Below are positions 27,374-37,284 of a DNA stretch of 45,617 nt, one piece after another. A program made the position numbers and the translations under genes. Every line of letters starts with the position of its first letter. The first letter of the stretch is position 1. The notes under the pieces are model-generated. The model had not been told where the DNA came from. It did not search any database and saw only the letters and a program-made list of their open reading frames with translations. The DNA comes from Deltaproteobacteria bacterium UBA6601 (lineage in GTDB: Bacteria; Myxococcota_A; UBA796; UBA9615). Location of the stretch: the NCBI GenBank assembly GCA_002433485.1, contig DJIF01000126.1, positions 20,490 to 66,106 of the forward strand, in the 5' to 3' direction.

Positions 27374-30300
27374 TCAGTCCCCGCCGCTGGTGGTATGGAT
27401 GATGGTACCCGACTCCCCCACAGCCCAGCCATCCTCTGCGTTGGCGAAGACTACCCCTCTTAGCAGCCCAGTACTGGCAGGCAGGTTTTGAGCGGTAAAG
27501 CTGACCCCCCCATCCACAGTGGCAAAAACCTGCGGGCCGTTACCAACAACCCAGCCTTCGTTAGCATCGACAAAAGACAAGCTATTAAGGATCGAAGCGC
27601 CTGAAATGTTGGTTTCTGCCCAGTTGGCACCGCCATCGGTGGTCCGCAAGACCTTGCCTGCGTGCGCGCTGATCCAGGCCACTGTGCTGCTCGTGGCGGT
27701 AATTCCGGTGAGGTTCAGACCAGTTGGCACTCCTTGCGTTTGAGCGGCCCAACTCACCCCTGCGTCTACGGTGACAAACAGCTTGGAATTGTCGCCTATT
27801 ATCCAGCCGGTCGAGCTGTTGGCGAAAAACACCCCGGTGAGCTCCACACTTACGCTGGGACCTAGCAACAGGCTCACATCACTCCAGCTAAGCCCGGCAT
27901 CGGCGGTCGCCAGCACCGTGCCGCCAGCGCCGACCGCCCAGCCAGCGTTGTTGCTGGTGAAGTGCACACCAAACAAATTATCGCTGCTCCCTGAGTTCTG
28001 TGACGACCAGGTGGTTCCACCATCAGAGGTCGAAAGAATTGTGCCGTTATTGCCAACAACCCAGCCAAGGTTATCGTTCACGAAGTAGACACTGGTCAGG
28101 TTGTCGGTGGAACCGCTGGTCTGCTCGCCCCAGCTCACCCCCCCATCAGTTGTCAACAGAACCTTGCCAGCTTCACCGACGGCGTGAATTCGAGTTGCGC
28201 TGCGGGCAAAAACAGCATTGATCGGTTCGCTGATGGACGAGGTCTGAGACTGCCAGCCGCAGGTGCTGTCTGCTGCGTCTGCAGCCCCATCACAGTCGTT
28301 GTCATCGCCATCGGTGCAAAGCGCCGAGCTGTCTTCTGCCGCGACCACAGTGGCCGGCTCCTCGGTATCCAGGTTGCCGTCACAATCGTTGTCTCGGCCG
28401 TCGCAGAGCTCATTGGCATCGGGATTGACATCGGTCCGAGTGTCGTCGCAGTCATCATCGGCAGTACCAGGAGTGCCATCGGCGCCACAGCTGGTAAAGA
28501 GATCACCATCACCGTCGAAGCCGTTATCAGCGACTCCATCGCAGTCCTCATCATCGGCATTGCAGGTCTCTGTCCCATTGGGATTGTCCAGTGGATCGGC
28601 ATCGTCGCAGTCGTCGTCGGCAGTGCCAGCGGTGCCATCAGCGCCGCAGCTGGTAAAGAGATCACCATCGCCGTCGAAGCCATTGTCGGCGACTCCATCG
28701 CAGTCCTCATCATCGGCATTGCAGGTCTCGGTACCGCTGGGATTGTCTAGTGGATCGGCATCGTCGCAGTCGTCGTCAGCAGTGCCAGCGGTGCCATCAG
28801 CGCCACAGCTGGTAAAGAGATCACCATCGCCGTCGAAGCCTTCATCGACGACGGAGTCGCAGTTGTTGTCACCGCCATCACAGACCTCGGCGTTGCCCGG
28901 GAAGTTGTTGGCCCCGGCAGCGGTGTCGTCGCAATCATCATCGCTGTTGCCAGAGTTGCCGTCGGGCCCGCAGGTTGTGACCCCATCACCGTCACTGTCA
29001 AAACCATTGTCAGCGGTACCATCACAGTCCTCGTCATCGGCATTGCAGGTCTCTGTCCCATTGGGATGGTCCAACGGGTCCGAATCGTCACAGTCCGTAC
29101 CTGCAAGCAGATTGGCCGAGGTGGTGCCAGCTGCTGCAGCTACAAAGGACAGACACTCGATGAAAAAATCACTGTCGTCGTCGGTCTCGTCAGCTGGCAG
29201 ATTGGTTGGATCGCTGCAGTCCGTGTCATAGCCATCGCAGGCCTCCACGGCGACCCCAGGATTGACAGCTCCCGAATAGCTGTTGCTCGAAAGCGGCTCG
29301 TCCACACAGTCTGAGCCACTGACCAAGCCCAGACCGCCAGTGCCAGCTGCCGCCGCGACAAACCCTGAACACTGAGCATAGCCATCACCGTCATCATCAT
29401 TCTCCAGCACATTGTCTGGAGAAGAGTCACCGCCGCCCCCGCTGCAATTGGTGTCGTAACCATCGCAGACATCACTGCTGGCCGCGGGACTCACCTCATC
29501 AGAGTAGGAATTTCCGGCGTCATCGACGCAATCTCCGCCAGAGATCAGGTTGGCGCTGGTGGTCCCGGCAGCGGCGGCGACGAAGCTATCACAGGGAATG
29601 TACAGATCACCGTCATCATCGCGCTCGTCAGCTCGCTCAGGATTAGAGTTAGAAGCCCCTGCGCTGCAGTCTGTATCGTGCCCGTCACAAACCTCAGTGG
29701 CGTTGGGATGTACTTCATCGGCATAGCTGTTGGAAGCAAGATCCAGGCAATCACCCCCGCCCAACAGCGACTGAGGATGGCTCTCACCGCTCGCGATCGC
29801 GGCACTGACAAAGTTGGCGCACTCAATGAAACCATCACCGTCGTCATCGACTTCATTCCCATCAACAGCAGCGGAGCCACCTGAGCTGCAGTCGGTGTCG
29901 TAGCCGTCACAGACCTCAAGAGCCGCAGGGTTGATCTGGTTGGAATAGGGCGTTGGTGGACCGCCCGATACAGGCGGAAGATCGAGACAGTCTCCTCCAC
30001 CCAGGAGGTTCTGCAGGCCGGTCAAGGCGGCCGATGAAACAAAGCCCGCACATTCGATGTACCCATCTGCGTCTTGGTCATTCTCATCGGCAAAATCCGG
30101 CGTGGAGCTGCTGGCCCCGCCGGTGCAGTTGGTGTCATAGCCATCACAAGCTTCAGCCTGGTTGGGGTGAACCTGTCCCGAGTAGGCATTAACAGAGGCG
30201 ATCTCATCGAGGCAGTCGGCACCTCCGACAATCCCTCCCGGATCAACCCAGGAGCCGTTGGTCGTTAGAGTGCACTCCAAATAACCATCGCCATCGTCAT

Positions 30301-33300
30301 CCTGCTCGCTCTGCTGATCCGGACTGTGGCTGCTCCCCCCACCGGTACAGTCGGTGTCATAGCCGTCACAGCTCTCGCTGGCCGCACCGGGGTGGACAAA
30401 AGAAGACCAACTATTGGCTGCCTCATCAAGACAGTCTCCGCCACCCGCTAGAGACGGCGACTGAGTCCCAACCGCGGCAGCAACGAAGCCGTCACAATGA
30501 ATGTAGCCATCACCGTCGTCATCGACTTCATCGGCCTGATCCGGGGCAAAGCTCGCCGAGCCATTACTACAGTTGCTGTCGTAGCCGTCGCAGGCATCAG
30601 TCGGCTGGCCCGGATTAACCTGAGCCGCATAAGTGTTGGTGGGCAGGTCTAGACAATCATTGGCGCCGGACAGCAGCTGATTGGCATGGGCTGCATGACT
30701 CAGCCAGCTACCAGCACCAGCATCCACACACTCCACGTAGCCGTCACCATCATTATCAAACTCGTTAGGCCTGGTGCTGGCAGTCGGCACATAGGCAAGC
30801 CCCAAAGGTTCGGAGCAATCGTTGGTCCAGCCATCACATAGATCCGGAGCGTTGGGATGAATCGCCGCTGCTACCGCGTTTCTATGCGCCACCGCGGCCG
30901 CGCCGCTGCCCGCAGGGTAACCGGGCACATCGATGAGTAGATCCGCGCCGCTATCGAGACAGTCGCCATCGGCACACTCCGTGTAACCATCACCGTCGGC
31001 ATCAAGTTCATTGCCATTGCTGCCACTGAAGTTAGCGACCCCATCGCAATCGTTATCCACCCCGTCGCAGATCTCGGCATTGTTGGGGAAGTTGTTGGCA
31101 TCGCCATCGTCGCAGTCGCCGTTAGCCTCTGAGAAGCCGTCGCCATCGTCGTCCGAGTTGTTGGTCTGCTCATCCACCTGACCATTACAGTTGTCATCGA
31201 TGCCATTGGCCTGCTCAGTTCCCGCCGGATTCACTGTCAGGTCGCCATCGTCACAGTCACCGCCGAGCAGCCCTGAGAGTGCCCCGGGAGGAGGCCAGCA
31301 GGTGACATAGCCGTCACCGTCACCGTCGTCCTCAACCGCCATAATCAGACCATCACAGTCATTATCGACCCCGTCACAGATCTCAGCCGACCCGGGTGTG
31401 CGCGTCGGATCACCGTCATCACAGTCCCCCTGCGCTTCAGTGACACCATCCTGGTCAGCATCGTTCTCGCTGCCAAGGCCGCACGCCATGCAGGCGACTG
31501 CCTGGCTGGCACAGTCCGTCGCGCTGGTCGTATGGCTGGTGAAGCAGTACTCGGTAGCAGTCTGACCACCACCAAAATCAAAACCAGGATTGCCGTCACA
31601 CTGGTTGTCCACCCAACGGAAGACTCCATTCTCCCAGTAGGAATCAGGGATCTCTGGAGCAAAGGGATAGACGTCAGAGGCCACCGGATCGCTCGGGTCG
31701 TCATTACAGTCCAAGCCACCGGAAAGACCGACCAGGACCCCGTTGCCGGGATCGCACTCCACGTAGCCGTCACCATCCTTATCGCGCTCGTCATTGCCTG
31801 CGCTGTTGAAATCGGCGTCCCCATCGCAGTCGTTATCGATGCCGTCACAGATCTCAGCAGCTGAGGGATACACCTGAGAAAGCGTGTCGTTGCAATCACC
31901 AATGCCGCTCAGACCAAGATCCTGAAGAGAGGTCCCCGGAGAGAGGTTAAGAGTCTGACACTCGGTATAGCCGTCACCATCGTCATCGGTCTCGGTGATG
32001 TGCAGCTGCCCATCGCAGTTGTTGTCTACAAAGTCACAGCGAGAGACGCCGTTGTCTTCTTCGCTCTGATTGGGATTCTGCGTAGCATCGCCGTCGTCAC
32101 AGTCACCACTGGCAAGGCAGTGCCCCACCGGAGTGCACACAGGAGCGTTGCCACAGTCGAGATCGTCGCAATCAGAATCACCGTCGCCATCGTCGTCCAA
32201 TCCGTTGGCACAGAGCTCAGGATTGCTCGAGTCGCCCCGAGCAACATTGCAGCTGGCCGGAATAGCAGCTCCACCGGCTGGGTTGCAGCGGCAGACCTCC
32301 TCGACTAGCGGCTCGGCCTGACAGCGGACGAACAGGTCATTGTCGTCATCGCTCTCGTCCTCATCGCCGACGCTGGGGACATTCCCGTCGCAGTCATTGT
32401 CCTTGCCATCGCACAGCTCGGGCGCATTGCGGTAGACGGTGGGATCAAGGTCGGAGGCCGGATCATCACACTCCTCCCCCGAACAGATCGGTCTACCGTC
32501 CCGGTCAGCGTCGGTATCATCGCGCAGGGCGGCCGGATTGCCGGAGATCTGATCGGGCTCGCCATCGCAGTCATCATCAATGCCGTTGCAGCGCACTGGC
32601 GCTTGCGGATATCGCTCCACATCGTCATCTGCGCAGTCTTCGAGCAATTCCCCGGCGCTGTCGTACCGAGCCGGCGCAAACTCATCGCTGGGACTACCAC
32701 CGCAAAACCACTGGGCGTCGGGATCAGGGCCCCCCAGACTGTTGGGCGAGACCGCTCCATAGCTGTCACGATCACGATCACGGTGGTACAGAACCATCCC
32801 CTCCGGAGGCCAGGCACTGCCTGAAGGATCGTCATCGGCAGCAGAGCAATTGTTGTCCCGCTGTTCAGCCAGACCGCCAGGCTCACAAACCTCAACATTG
32901 CCTGGGAAGTTATTGGCACCAGCAACACCCTGAGTGTCATTGCAGTCGTCTTCCGCAACAGCCAGCCATTCGCTCAGGCTGAGCCCAGACGCTGCAGCCG
33001 GGTTCAGCCCACAGGCCTCGGCCAGAACCTCGGCGTAACTGGCCGCGCTGTCGTCTTCCGGCATCGCTGCACAGGACACGACCTGAAAATTGCCCTCCTC
33101 ATCGACCTCGCTGGAGAGCAGATCACAGACTCCATCCGAGTCGTTATCCGTGATCATCTCGACCGTTCCATCACAGTCCGTATCAAGCTGCGCCTCGCCA
33201 GGCTCACAGGCCTCTCGCCCGAGCCCCGGGCTGGCCAGCCAACCCTGGACTTCAGGCCGATCCTCACAGTCCTCCGGGCTGTTCAGAGAGAAGCCCTCTG

Positions 33301-33931
33301 GGGCAACACAGAAGCCGTCCATATCGGAATCCCACGGGCGCTCTTCGCTATGCAGAGAAGTACAGTCCACCGTGCCCTGCAACACAACTTCGATGCAACC
33401 ACCAGCGTCCACCCCATCGCATCGCTCCCGCTCCAGATAGCGCTCGGTCATGATCTGCAAGCGGCCCCGGTTAACCCCTTCAATGTGCCCCTCGAACAAC
33501 ACCTCAATATCAAGCTCTGCGTTGCCCTCCAACAGATAATTGAAGGGCTCTTGAAGCCCAGCTTCTGCGCTGGCCGGGTCAGTACCGATAACGAAGGCCG
33601 AGGCCTCCCCAGCCGACGGATGATCCGGATCAATAAAGATATACAAGGGAATGTCAGCCCCGCTGCCATTGCGCACGGTCACGGTCTTACGCACCAGCTC
33701 CCCCGGCAGGTAGCGCGGGCTATCGGGCTGACCATCCCCATCCAAGTCCGGGGGCTGCTGCGGATTCTCAAGATCGAGAACCTTGGCCCGGGTGAACGAG
33801 AGATTGACTTTGTTAATGCTGATGACCGCATCAGGATCGGTGCAGCCGGGAAGCAGCAGACCGACCATTAGCAGGACCATCAGGACCTGCCGAAACGACG
33901 CGAAAGGGGCGGGCGGATAAGGGCAGCTCAT
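27374..33931 (-). CDS. Giant MopE-repeat lipoprotein with C-terminal beta-propeller
   Basis: This is a 2185-residue exported lipoprotein. The ATG at 33931 is preferred over one 60 bases upstream because GAGGAG lies four bases before it and a lipoprotein leader follows (VLMVLLMVGLLLPGC). Residues 30-170 form an Ig/HYDIN-like beta domain. Then about 25 Cys/Asp-rich MopE-type modules (ICDGIDNDCDGDAD, DDDGDGYxxC) stretch over some 1700 residues; such motifs are annotated as putative metal (copper or calcium) binding. The middle eight modules share a CDGYDTDCSGG variant. The last 290 residues contain seven Ycf48/BNR-like units (for example GWVVGNNGTILSTSDGGTTW), consistent with a seven-bladed propeller. 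It probably sits on the cell surface or in the outer membrane; binding partner unknown. Confidence 0.85.
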   Translation of the reverse strand: MSCPYPPAPFASFRQVLMVLLMVGLLLPGCTDPDAVISINKVNLSFTRAKVLDLENPQQPPDLDGDGQPDSPRYLPGELVRKTVTVRNGSGADIPLYIFIDPDHPSAGEASAFVIGTDPASAEAGLQEPFNYLLEGNAELDIEVLFEGHIEGVNRGRLQIMTERYLERERCDGVDAGGCIEVVLQGTVDCTSLHSEERPWDSDMDGFCVAPEGFSLNSPEDCEDRPEVQGWLASPGLGREACEPGEAQLDTDCDGTVEMITDNDSDGVCDLLSSEVDEEGNFQVVSCAAMPEDDSAASYAEVLAEACGLNPAAASGLSLSEWLAVAEDDCNDTQGVAGANNFPGNVEVCEPGGLAEQRDNNCSAADDDPSGSAWPPEGMVLYHRDRDRDSYGAVSPNSLGGPDPDAQWFCGGSPSDEFAPARYDSAGELLEDCADDDVERYPQAPVRCNGIDDDCDGEPDQISGNPAALRDDTDADRDGRPICSGEECDDPASDLDPTVYRNAPELCDGKDNDCDGNVPSVGDEDESDDDNDLFVRCQAEPLVEEVCRCNPAGGAAIPASCNVARGDSSNPELCANGLDDDGDGDSDCDDLDCGNAPVCTPVGHCLASGDCDDGDATQNPNQSEEDNGVSRCDFVDNNCDGQLHITETDDDGDGYTECQTLNLSPGTSLQDLGLSGIGDCNDTLSQVYPSAAEICDGIDNDCDGDADFNSAGNDERDKDGDGYVECDPGNGVLVGLSGGLDCNDDPSDPVASDVYPFAPEIPDSYWENGVFRWVDNQCDGNPGFDFGGGQTATEYCFTSHTTSATDCASQAVACMACGLGSENDADQDGVTEAQGDCDDGDPTRTPGSAEICDGVDNDCDGLIMAVEDDGDGDGYVTCWPPPGALSGLLGGDCDDGDLTVNPAGTEQANGIDDNCNGQVDEQTNNSDDDGDGFSEANGDCDDGDANNFPNNAEICDGVDNDCDGVANFSGSNGNELDADGDGYTECADGDCLDSGADLLIDVPGYPAGSGAAAVAHRNAVAAAIHPNAPDLCDGWTNDCSEPLGLAYVPTASTRPNEFDNDGDGYVECVDAGAGSWLSHAAHANQLLSGANDCLDLPTNTYAAQVNPGQPTDACDGYDSNCSNGSASFAPDQADEVDDDGDGYIHCDGFVAAAVGTQSPSLAGGGDCLDEAANSWSSFVHPGAASESCDGYDTDCTGGGSSHSPDQQSEQDDDGDGYLECTLTTNGSWVDPGGIVGGADCLDEIASVNAYSGQVHPNQAEACDGYDTNCTGGASSSTPDFADENDQDADGYIECAGFVSSAALTGLQNLLGGGDCLDLPPVSGGPPTPYSNQINPAALEVCDGYDTDCSSGGSAAVDGNEVDDDGDGFIECANFVSAAIASGESHPQSLLGGGDCLDLASNSYADEVHPNATEVCDGHDTDCSAGASNSNPERADERDDDGDLYIPCDSFVAAAAGTTSANLISGGDCVDDAGNSYSDEVSPAASSDVCDGYDTNCSGGGGDSSPDNVLENDDDGDGYAQCSGFVAAAAGTGGLGLVSGSDCVDEPLSSNSYSGAVNPGVAVEACDGYDTDCSDPTNLPADETDDDSDFFIECLSFVAAAAGTTSANLLAGTDCDDSDPLDHPNGTETCNADDEDCDGTADNGFDSDGDGVTTCGPDGNSGNSDDDCDDTAAGANNFPGNAEVCDGGDNNCDSVVDEGFDGDGDLFTSCGADGTAGTADDDCDDADPLDNPSGTETCNADDEDCDGVADNGFDGDGDLFTSCGADGTAGTADDDCDDADPLDNPNGTETCNADDEDCDGVADNGFDGDGDLFTSCGADGTPGTADDDCDDTRTDVNPDANELCDGRDNDCDGNLDTEEPATVVAAEDSSALCTDGDDNDCDGAADAADSTCGWQSQTSSISEPINAVFARSATRIHAVGEAGKVLLTTDGGVSWGEQTSGSTDNLTSVYFVNDNLGWVVGNNGTILSTSDGGTTWSSQNSGSSDNLFGVHFTSNNAGWAVGAGGTVLATADAGLSWSDVSLLLGPSVSVELTGVFFANSSTGWIIGDNSKLFVTVDAGVSWAAQTQGVPTGLNLTGITATSSTVAWISAHAGKVLRTTDGGANWAETNISGASILNSLSFVDANEGWVVGNGPQVFATVDGGVSFTAQNLPASTGLLRGVVFANAEDGWAVGESGTIIHTTSGGD
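28443..28838 (-). repeat. Near-identical 159-bp tandem repeats in the MopE array
   Basis: Units starting at 28443, 28602 and 28761 (the last about half length) are spaced exactly 159 bases and are nearly identical, encoding 53-residue modules with TCNADDEDCDGVADNGFDGD. A more distant copy starts near 28926. The near identity at silent sites points to recent duplication or gene conversion. Confidence 0.85.
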
Positions 33932-34021
33932 CGAACTCCTCGGACCGATCTTGCGCCGGGCAGAGACCTCACCCAGCGAGCGAAACTGCATGCTAGCAGG
34001 CCGCAGCGTACAGGACTCACG

Positions 34022-35689
34022 CTATGAAGCCTCAGCACCACTAACAAGGGCGTACACGTGCACTTCTTCAGCGCCAAACGACATCCATGAGTCAAGCAAT
34101 CGAGCGCTATCCTCAAGCTCCTCGATTCGCTCAACGAGTTCTGCTGGCGCGGCACCAGCATTGAACCTGGCAAAGGTTGCCCTCATCGAAGCGGAACTCG
34201 GCCAATGACGGCCATCGGTAGCCACATAGATGAAGCATGCGGTAACCGACAGGTTCTCCTCGATGGCTTCAGGAGGAGACTTGCGGAGCCCTTCCACCAG
34301 CCTGGTATCCAATCCCAACCGCAAGGTGGGCATCAACTGACCTTCTTCGGCCGCTCCGCCCTCACTGAACAGCAAGGTGTACGGATGCTGATCGGATAGT
34401 TCCCCAGCGCAGAGCTGCACTGCTCGCTCAAGTCGCAGGTTCTGCGCAAAAGGTGCAGCTGCCTGAGTGTATTCGTAGCCCAGCCACTGCGCTGGAAATG
34501 GCGACGCACCGGCCAACCATGCCCAGCGCCCAGGGCTCGGCACAAGCCCCTCGTGCTGAGTCAAAAAACGGACCTGGTGGGCGCACAGCAACAGAACCCC
34601 ACAGAAAATTACCGAGGCCGCCCTCGCTGAGCGCAGGGAGCTCCAACCAAAGGCTGCAAGCAAAGCGGCCGGGGCCAACAGGGGAATGGAATAAAAAGGC
34701 TGTTTCTTGCCCACCAGCGTGAAGATCATCAGACCACCGATCAAGCATGACTCAAGCACTGCCCTTGGCTCCGCAGCAAGCTCGGAGCGGACCTTAAAGA
34801 GATAGAGCAACAAACCTCCACCGGTGAACACGGCAAGAGCCGGGCCCATCTGGCAGTCAAACCACGAAAGGGGGTAATAAAACAGTCCTCGAAAGCTCAA
34901 CAGTGAATAGCTCTCGGTCTCCAGGCCAGTGGCATCCACCTCGCCATGAAGCTGGCTAAGAATCTCGTCTATATGACCCTGTACAAAGCGGACGTAGTAA
35001 TAGCCGCACAGGCACAGGGCGACAGCGGCCGCCAGGACACCCTTGCGCAACAATTCGCGGCGACGCTGCGGCTCCCCCTGCAAGCGCAGCCAGAGCACCG
35101 CCACCACGGGTGCCATATAAACGGCAAAGACCACTCGATCGGCGAGCAGCCCCAAGCCGGCCACCGCCCCGAAGCACACTGCTCCCCCGCGCGAGCGCCA
35201 GGGAACGCCAGTGACCAGCAGGGCCAACCCCAGGGCCACCAGCGCCGCCAGCACAATATTGGGCTCATAGCGCCGCATGTTGCCGAAGATCGAGGGGTAG
35301 GAAGCCACGAGCAGAACCGCTAGCGCTGCGCTGGGACCGTCGCGTGCGCGACGTCCTATAAAAGCCACGGCGAACAGCAACAGTCCGACCGTTGCCCCCA
35401 ATGACAAAGTCGCCACCATTCGGGAGCGCCCAAACAGACTCATCCCCCCACCGGCGAGAAGGTGGTTCAAAGGCGGGTAATACTCTCCCCAAAGGGAATC
35501 GCTGGCATCAGCATAGGAGTTGTCCCGAAAGCGGAAAAAGACCTCGCTCAGGGTGTAGAGGTGATCTGCTTCATTTTGAAAGCCGTTGGGAAGATCGTTG
35601 CGCTGCAGCCACCAACCGCTAAGGAGCATCAAGCCAACAAACAGCAGAGCCGTCCAGGCAAACAGCAACAGGAGGCCTCGAGATCGCAC
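34022..35689 (-). CDS. GT-C (family 39-like) membrane glycosyltransferase
   Basis: This is a 555-residue multi-pass membrane protein. An open frame begins at an ATG at 35824, but that would overlap the divergent radical SAM gene; the GTG at 35689, placed just before the first membrane segment (GLLLLFAWTALLFVGLMLL), is preferred although its ribosome site is weak. The first periplasmic loop has acidic and aromatic residues (NEADHLYTLS, LWGEYYPPLNHLLAGG), as in ArnT/PMT-like enzymes that take sugars from polyprenyl-phosphate donors. About nine more hydrophobic segments follow, then a soluble C-terminal domain of about 130 residues. The Asp-Glu loop and topology support GT-C; the acceptor is unknown. 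Confidence 0.75.
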   Translation of the reverse strand: MRSRGLLLLFAWTALLFVGLMLLSGWWLQRNDLPNGFQNEADHLYTLSEVFFRFRDNSYADASDSLWGEYYPPLNHLLAGGGMSLFGRSRMVATLSLGATVGLLLFAVAFIGRRARDGPSAALAVLLVASYPSIFGNMRRYEPNIVLAALVALGLALLVTGVPWRSRGGAVCFGAVAGLGLLADRVVFAVYMAPVVAVLWLRLQGEPQRRRELLRKGVLAAAVALCLCGYYYVRFVQGHIDEILSQLHGEVDATGLETESYSLLSFRGLFYYPLSWFDCQMGPALAVFTGGGLLLYLFKVRSELAAEPRAVLESCLIGGLMIFTLVGKKQPFYSIPLLAPAALLAAFGWSSLRSARAASVIFCGVLLLCAHQVRFLTQHEGLVPSPGRWAWLAGASPFPAQWLGYEYTQAAAPFAQNLRLERAVQLCAGELSDQHPYTLLFSEGGAAEEGQLMPTLRLGLDTRLVEGLRKSPPEAIEENLSVTACFIYVATDGRHWPSSASMRATFARFNAGAAPAELVERIEELEDSARLLDSWMSFGAEEVHVYALVSGAEAS

Positions 35690-35795
35690 AATGGAGAGTG
35701 TAGCGCGAGCACCTCCATGCAGTTCGAGATGCGAGTGTTCAATTCCCGCGCTATGGTAGGTAGTCAGGTAATTCAGAAGCGGAGAAGGGCGAACA

Positions 35796-37256
35796 GTGGA
35801 ACGATTCGATCTCTCGGGACTCAAGGTCTCCCTGGTCTATCCGCCCTACGGCGCGATCAAAAATGAACCGGGAATCCGCGCAGTAAAAGAAAACTACGGA
35901 GTATTTCCCTCCCTTTCGCTGCTCTATGTAGCCGGCTGTCTGGAACAGCACGGGGTCCAGGTCCAATACATCGACATCAACGCCGAGAACCTCAGTCTTG
36001 AAGAAACGGTTCAGCGCCTGCGCGCCTTTGGTCCCGACTTTATCGGCTACACCATCACCACCTACCTCTTCTATCAGAGCCTGTCCTGGATCAAAGCAAT
36101 CAAGGAAGAAGTAGAGGTCCCGACCATTGTGGGTGGGGTCCACATGGGTATGTACCCCAAGGAGTCGCTATCCCATAGCTGTCTCGATTATGGGGTCACG
36201 GGCGAGGCTGAGATGAGCCTGCCACATCTGCTGGACTCCCTTAGCCGCGGTCGGCCCCCTGAGGGGATCAAGGGTGTAGTCTATCGAAACGAGCGAGGCG
36301 AGGTGGTCTACAACGGCGACGCTCCGCTGCTGCAAGACGTCTCTGAGGCAGCCTGGCCCGCCCGGCACCTGCAAGACAACAGCCTCTACTACTCCTTTAT
36401 CAGCAAGTACAAGAACTTCTCGTGCCTGATGACCTCCCGCGGTTGCCCTTATCGCTGCATTTTCTGCGAGCAGGGTGGACTTCAGTTCCGCCCTCGAAGC
36501 CCCAATGATGTAGTCGACGAGATCGAGTTAGGACTCAAGGAATTTGGCATCCGAGAGTACGACTTCTTTGACTCTGCCTTCACCATCCAAAAACCCCGGG
36601 TGATTGAAATCTGTAAAGAAATCAACCGCCGCAAGCTGGATGTCATCTGGGCCGCCCGGACCCGGGTCGATTGCATCTCCAACGAGATGCTGCAATGGAT
36701 GGCTAAAGCAGGATGTGTACGGATCTACTATGGATTGGAGAGCGGTAATCGTGAGGTCCTGCGGACCCTGCTCAAGGCCGCTGATCTGGAGCAGGGCAGG
36801 GCCACCGTAAAGGCCACCCGCGACGCCGGAATCGACGTCTTCGGCTACTTCATGGTCGGCAACCCTGGCGAAGACCGTGCCACGGTTCGCCAAACCATTC
36901 GCTATGCACTGTCCATGGATTTGGACTACGCCCAGTTCTCCAAGGTCACCCCAATGCCCGGCACCCAACTCTACGACATGTATCTCAAAGAGTTTGGCGA
37001 GGACTATTGGCGTGAATACATCCTCGACGAGGACTACGACTCCTACATTCCCAGGCCCAAATGCAGCCTCAGTGAAGAAGAGATCCAGGAGCTCGTTCAG
37101 CTCGCCTATGTACGCTTTTATTATCGGCCGCTGTTTGCGGCGCGGTCACTGGCCAGGGTCAAGTCTGTCGGCGAGTTCAAGCGCTCGGTTTCTACCGCGT
37201 GGCAAATGCTGATACAGAAGCCTGAAGGGCAATACCAGGAGATGGATCTCTCCTGA
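35796..37256 (+). CDS. B12-binding-type radical SAM protein
   Basis: This is a 486-residue protein starting at GTG 35796, with GGAGAAGG seven bases upstream. Residues 1-150 form a B12-binding-like Rossmann domain (VSLVYPPYG, PTIVGGVHMGMYP, CLDYGVTGEAE) of the BchE/P-methylase class; the DxHxxG lower-ligand motif is absent, as in most of this class. The radical SAM domain carries C217, C221 and C224 (RGCPYRCIFC) for the 4Fe-4S cluster that cleaves S-adenosylmethionine, followed by GLESGNREVL and FMVGNPGEDRATV. Such enzymes methylate or rearrange unactivated carbons in lipids, cofactors or natural products; the substrate here cannot be inferred. Neighbours are a membrane glycosyltransferase and a lipoprotein. 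Confidence 0.9.
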   Translation: MERFDLSGLKVSLVYPPYGAIKNEPGIRAVKENYGVFPSLSLLYVAGCLEQHGVQVQYIDINAENLSLEETVQRLRAFGPDFIGYTITTYLFYQSLSWIKAIKEEVEVPTIVGGVHMGMYPKESLSHSCLDYGVTGEAEMSLPHLLDSLSRGRPPEGIKGVVYRNERGEVVYNGDAPLLQDVSEAAWPARHLQDNSLYYSFISKYKNFSCLMTSRGCPYRCIFCEQGGLQFRPRSPNDVVDEIELGLKEFGIREYDFFDSAFTIQKPRVIEICKEINRRKLDVIWAARTRVDCISNEMLQWMAKAGCVRIYYGLESGNREVLRTLLKAADLEQGRATVKATRDAGIDVFGYFMVGNPGEDRATVRQTIRYALSMDLDYAQFSKVTPMPGTQLYDMYLKEFGEDYWREYILDEDYDSYIPRPKCSLSEEEIQELVQLAYVRFYYRPLFAARSLARVKSVGEFKRSVSTAWQMLIQKPEGQYQEMDLS

Positions 37257-37284
37257 AGCGACACTGCTCGGCTATGATTTGCCG

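Noticed and set aside
28184..29231. Long plus-strand open frames across the giant MopE gene
   Set aside because: They are antisense to a strongly supported gene; low-complexity Ser/Ile/Val translations mirror the Asp-rich repeats.
29130..30640. CRISPR-like regular spacing
   Set aside because: The periodicity comes from protein-coding MopE modules with codon-level variation, not from short palindromic repeats with unique spacers.
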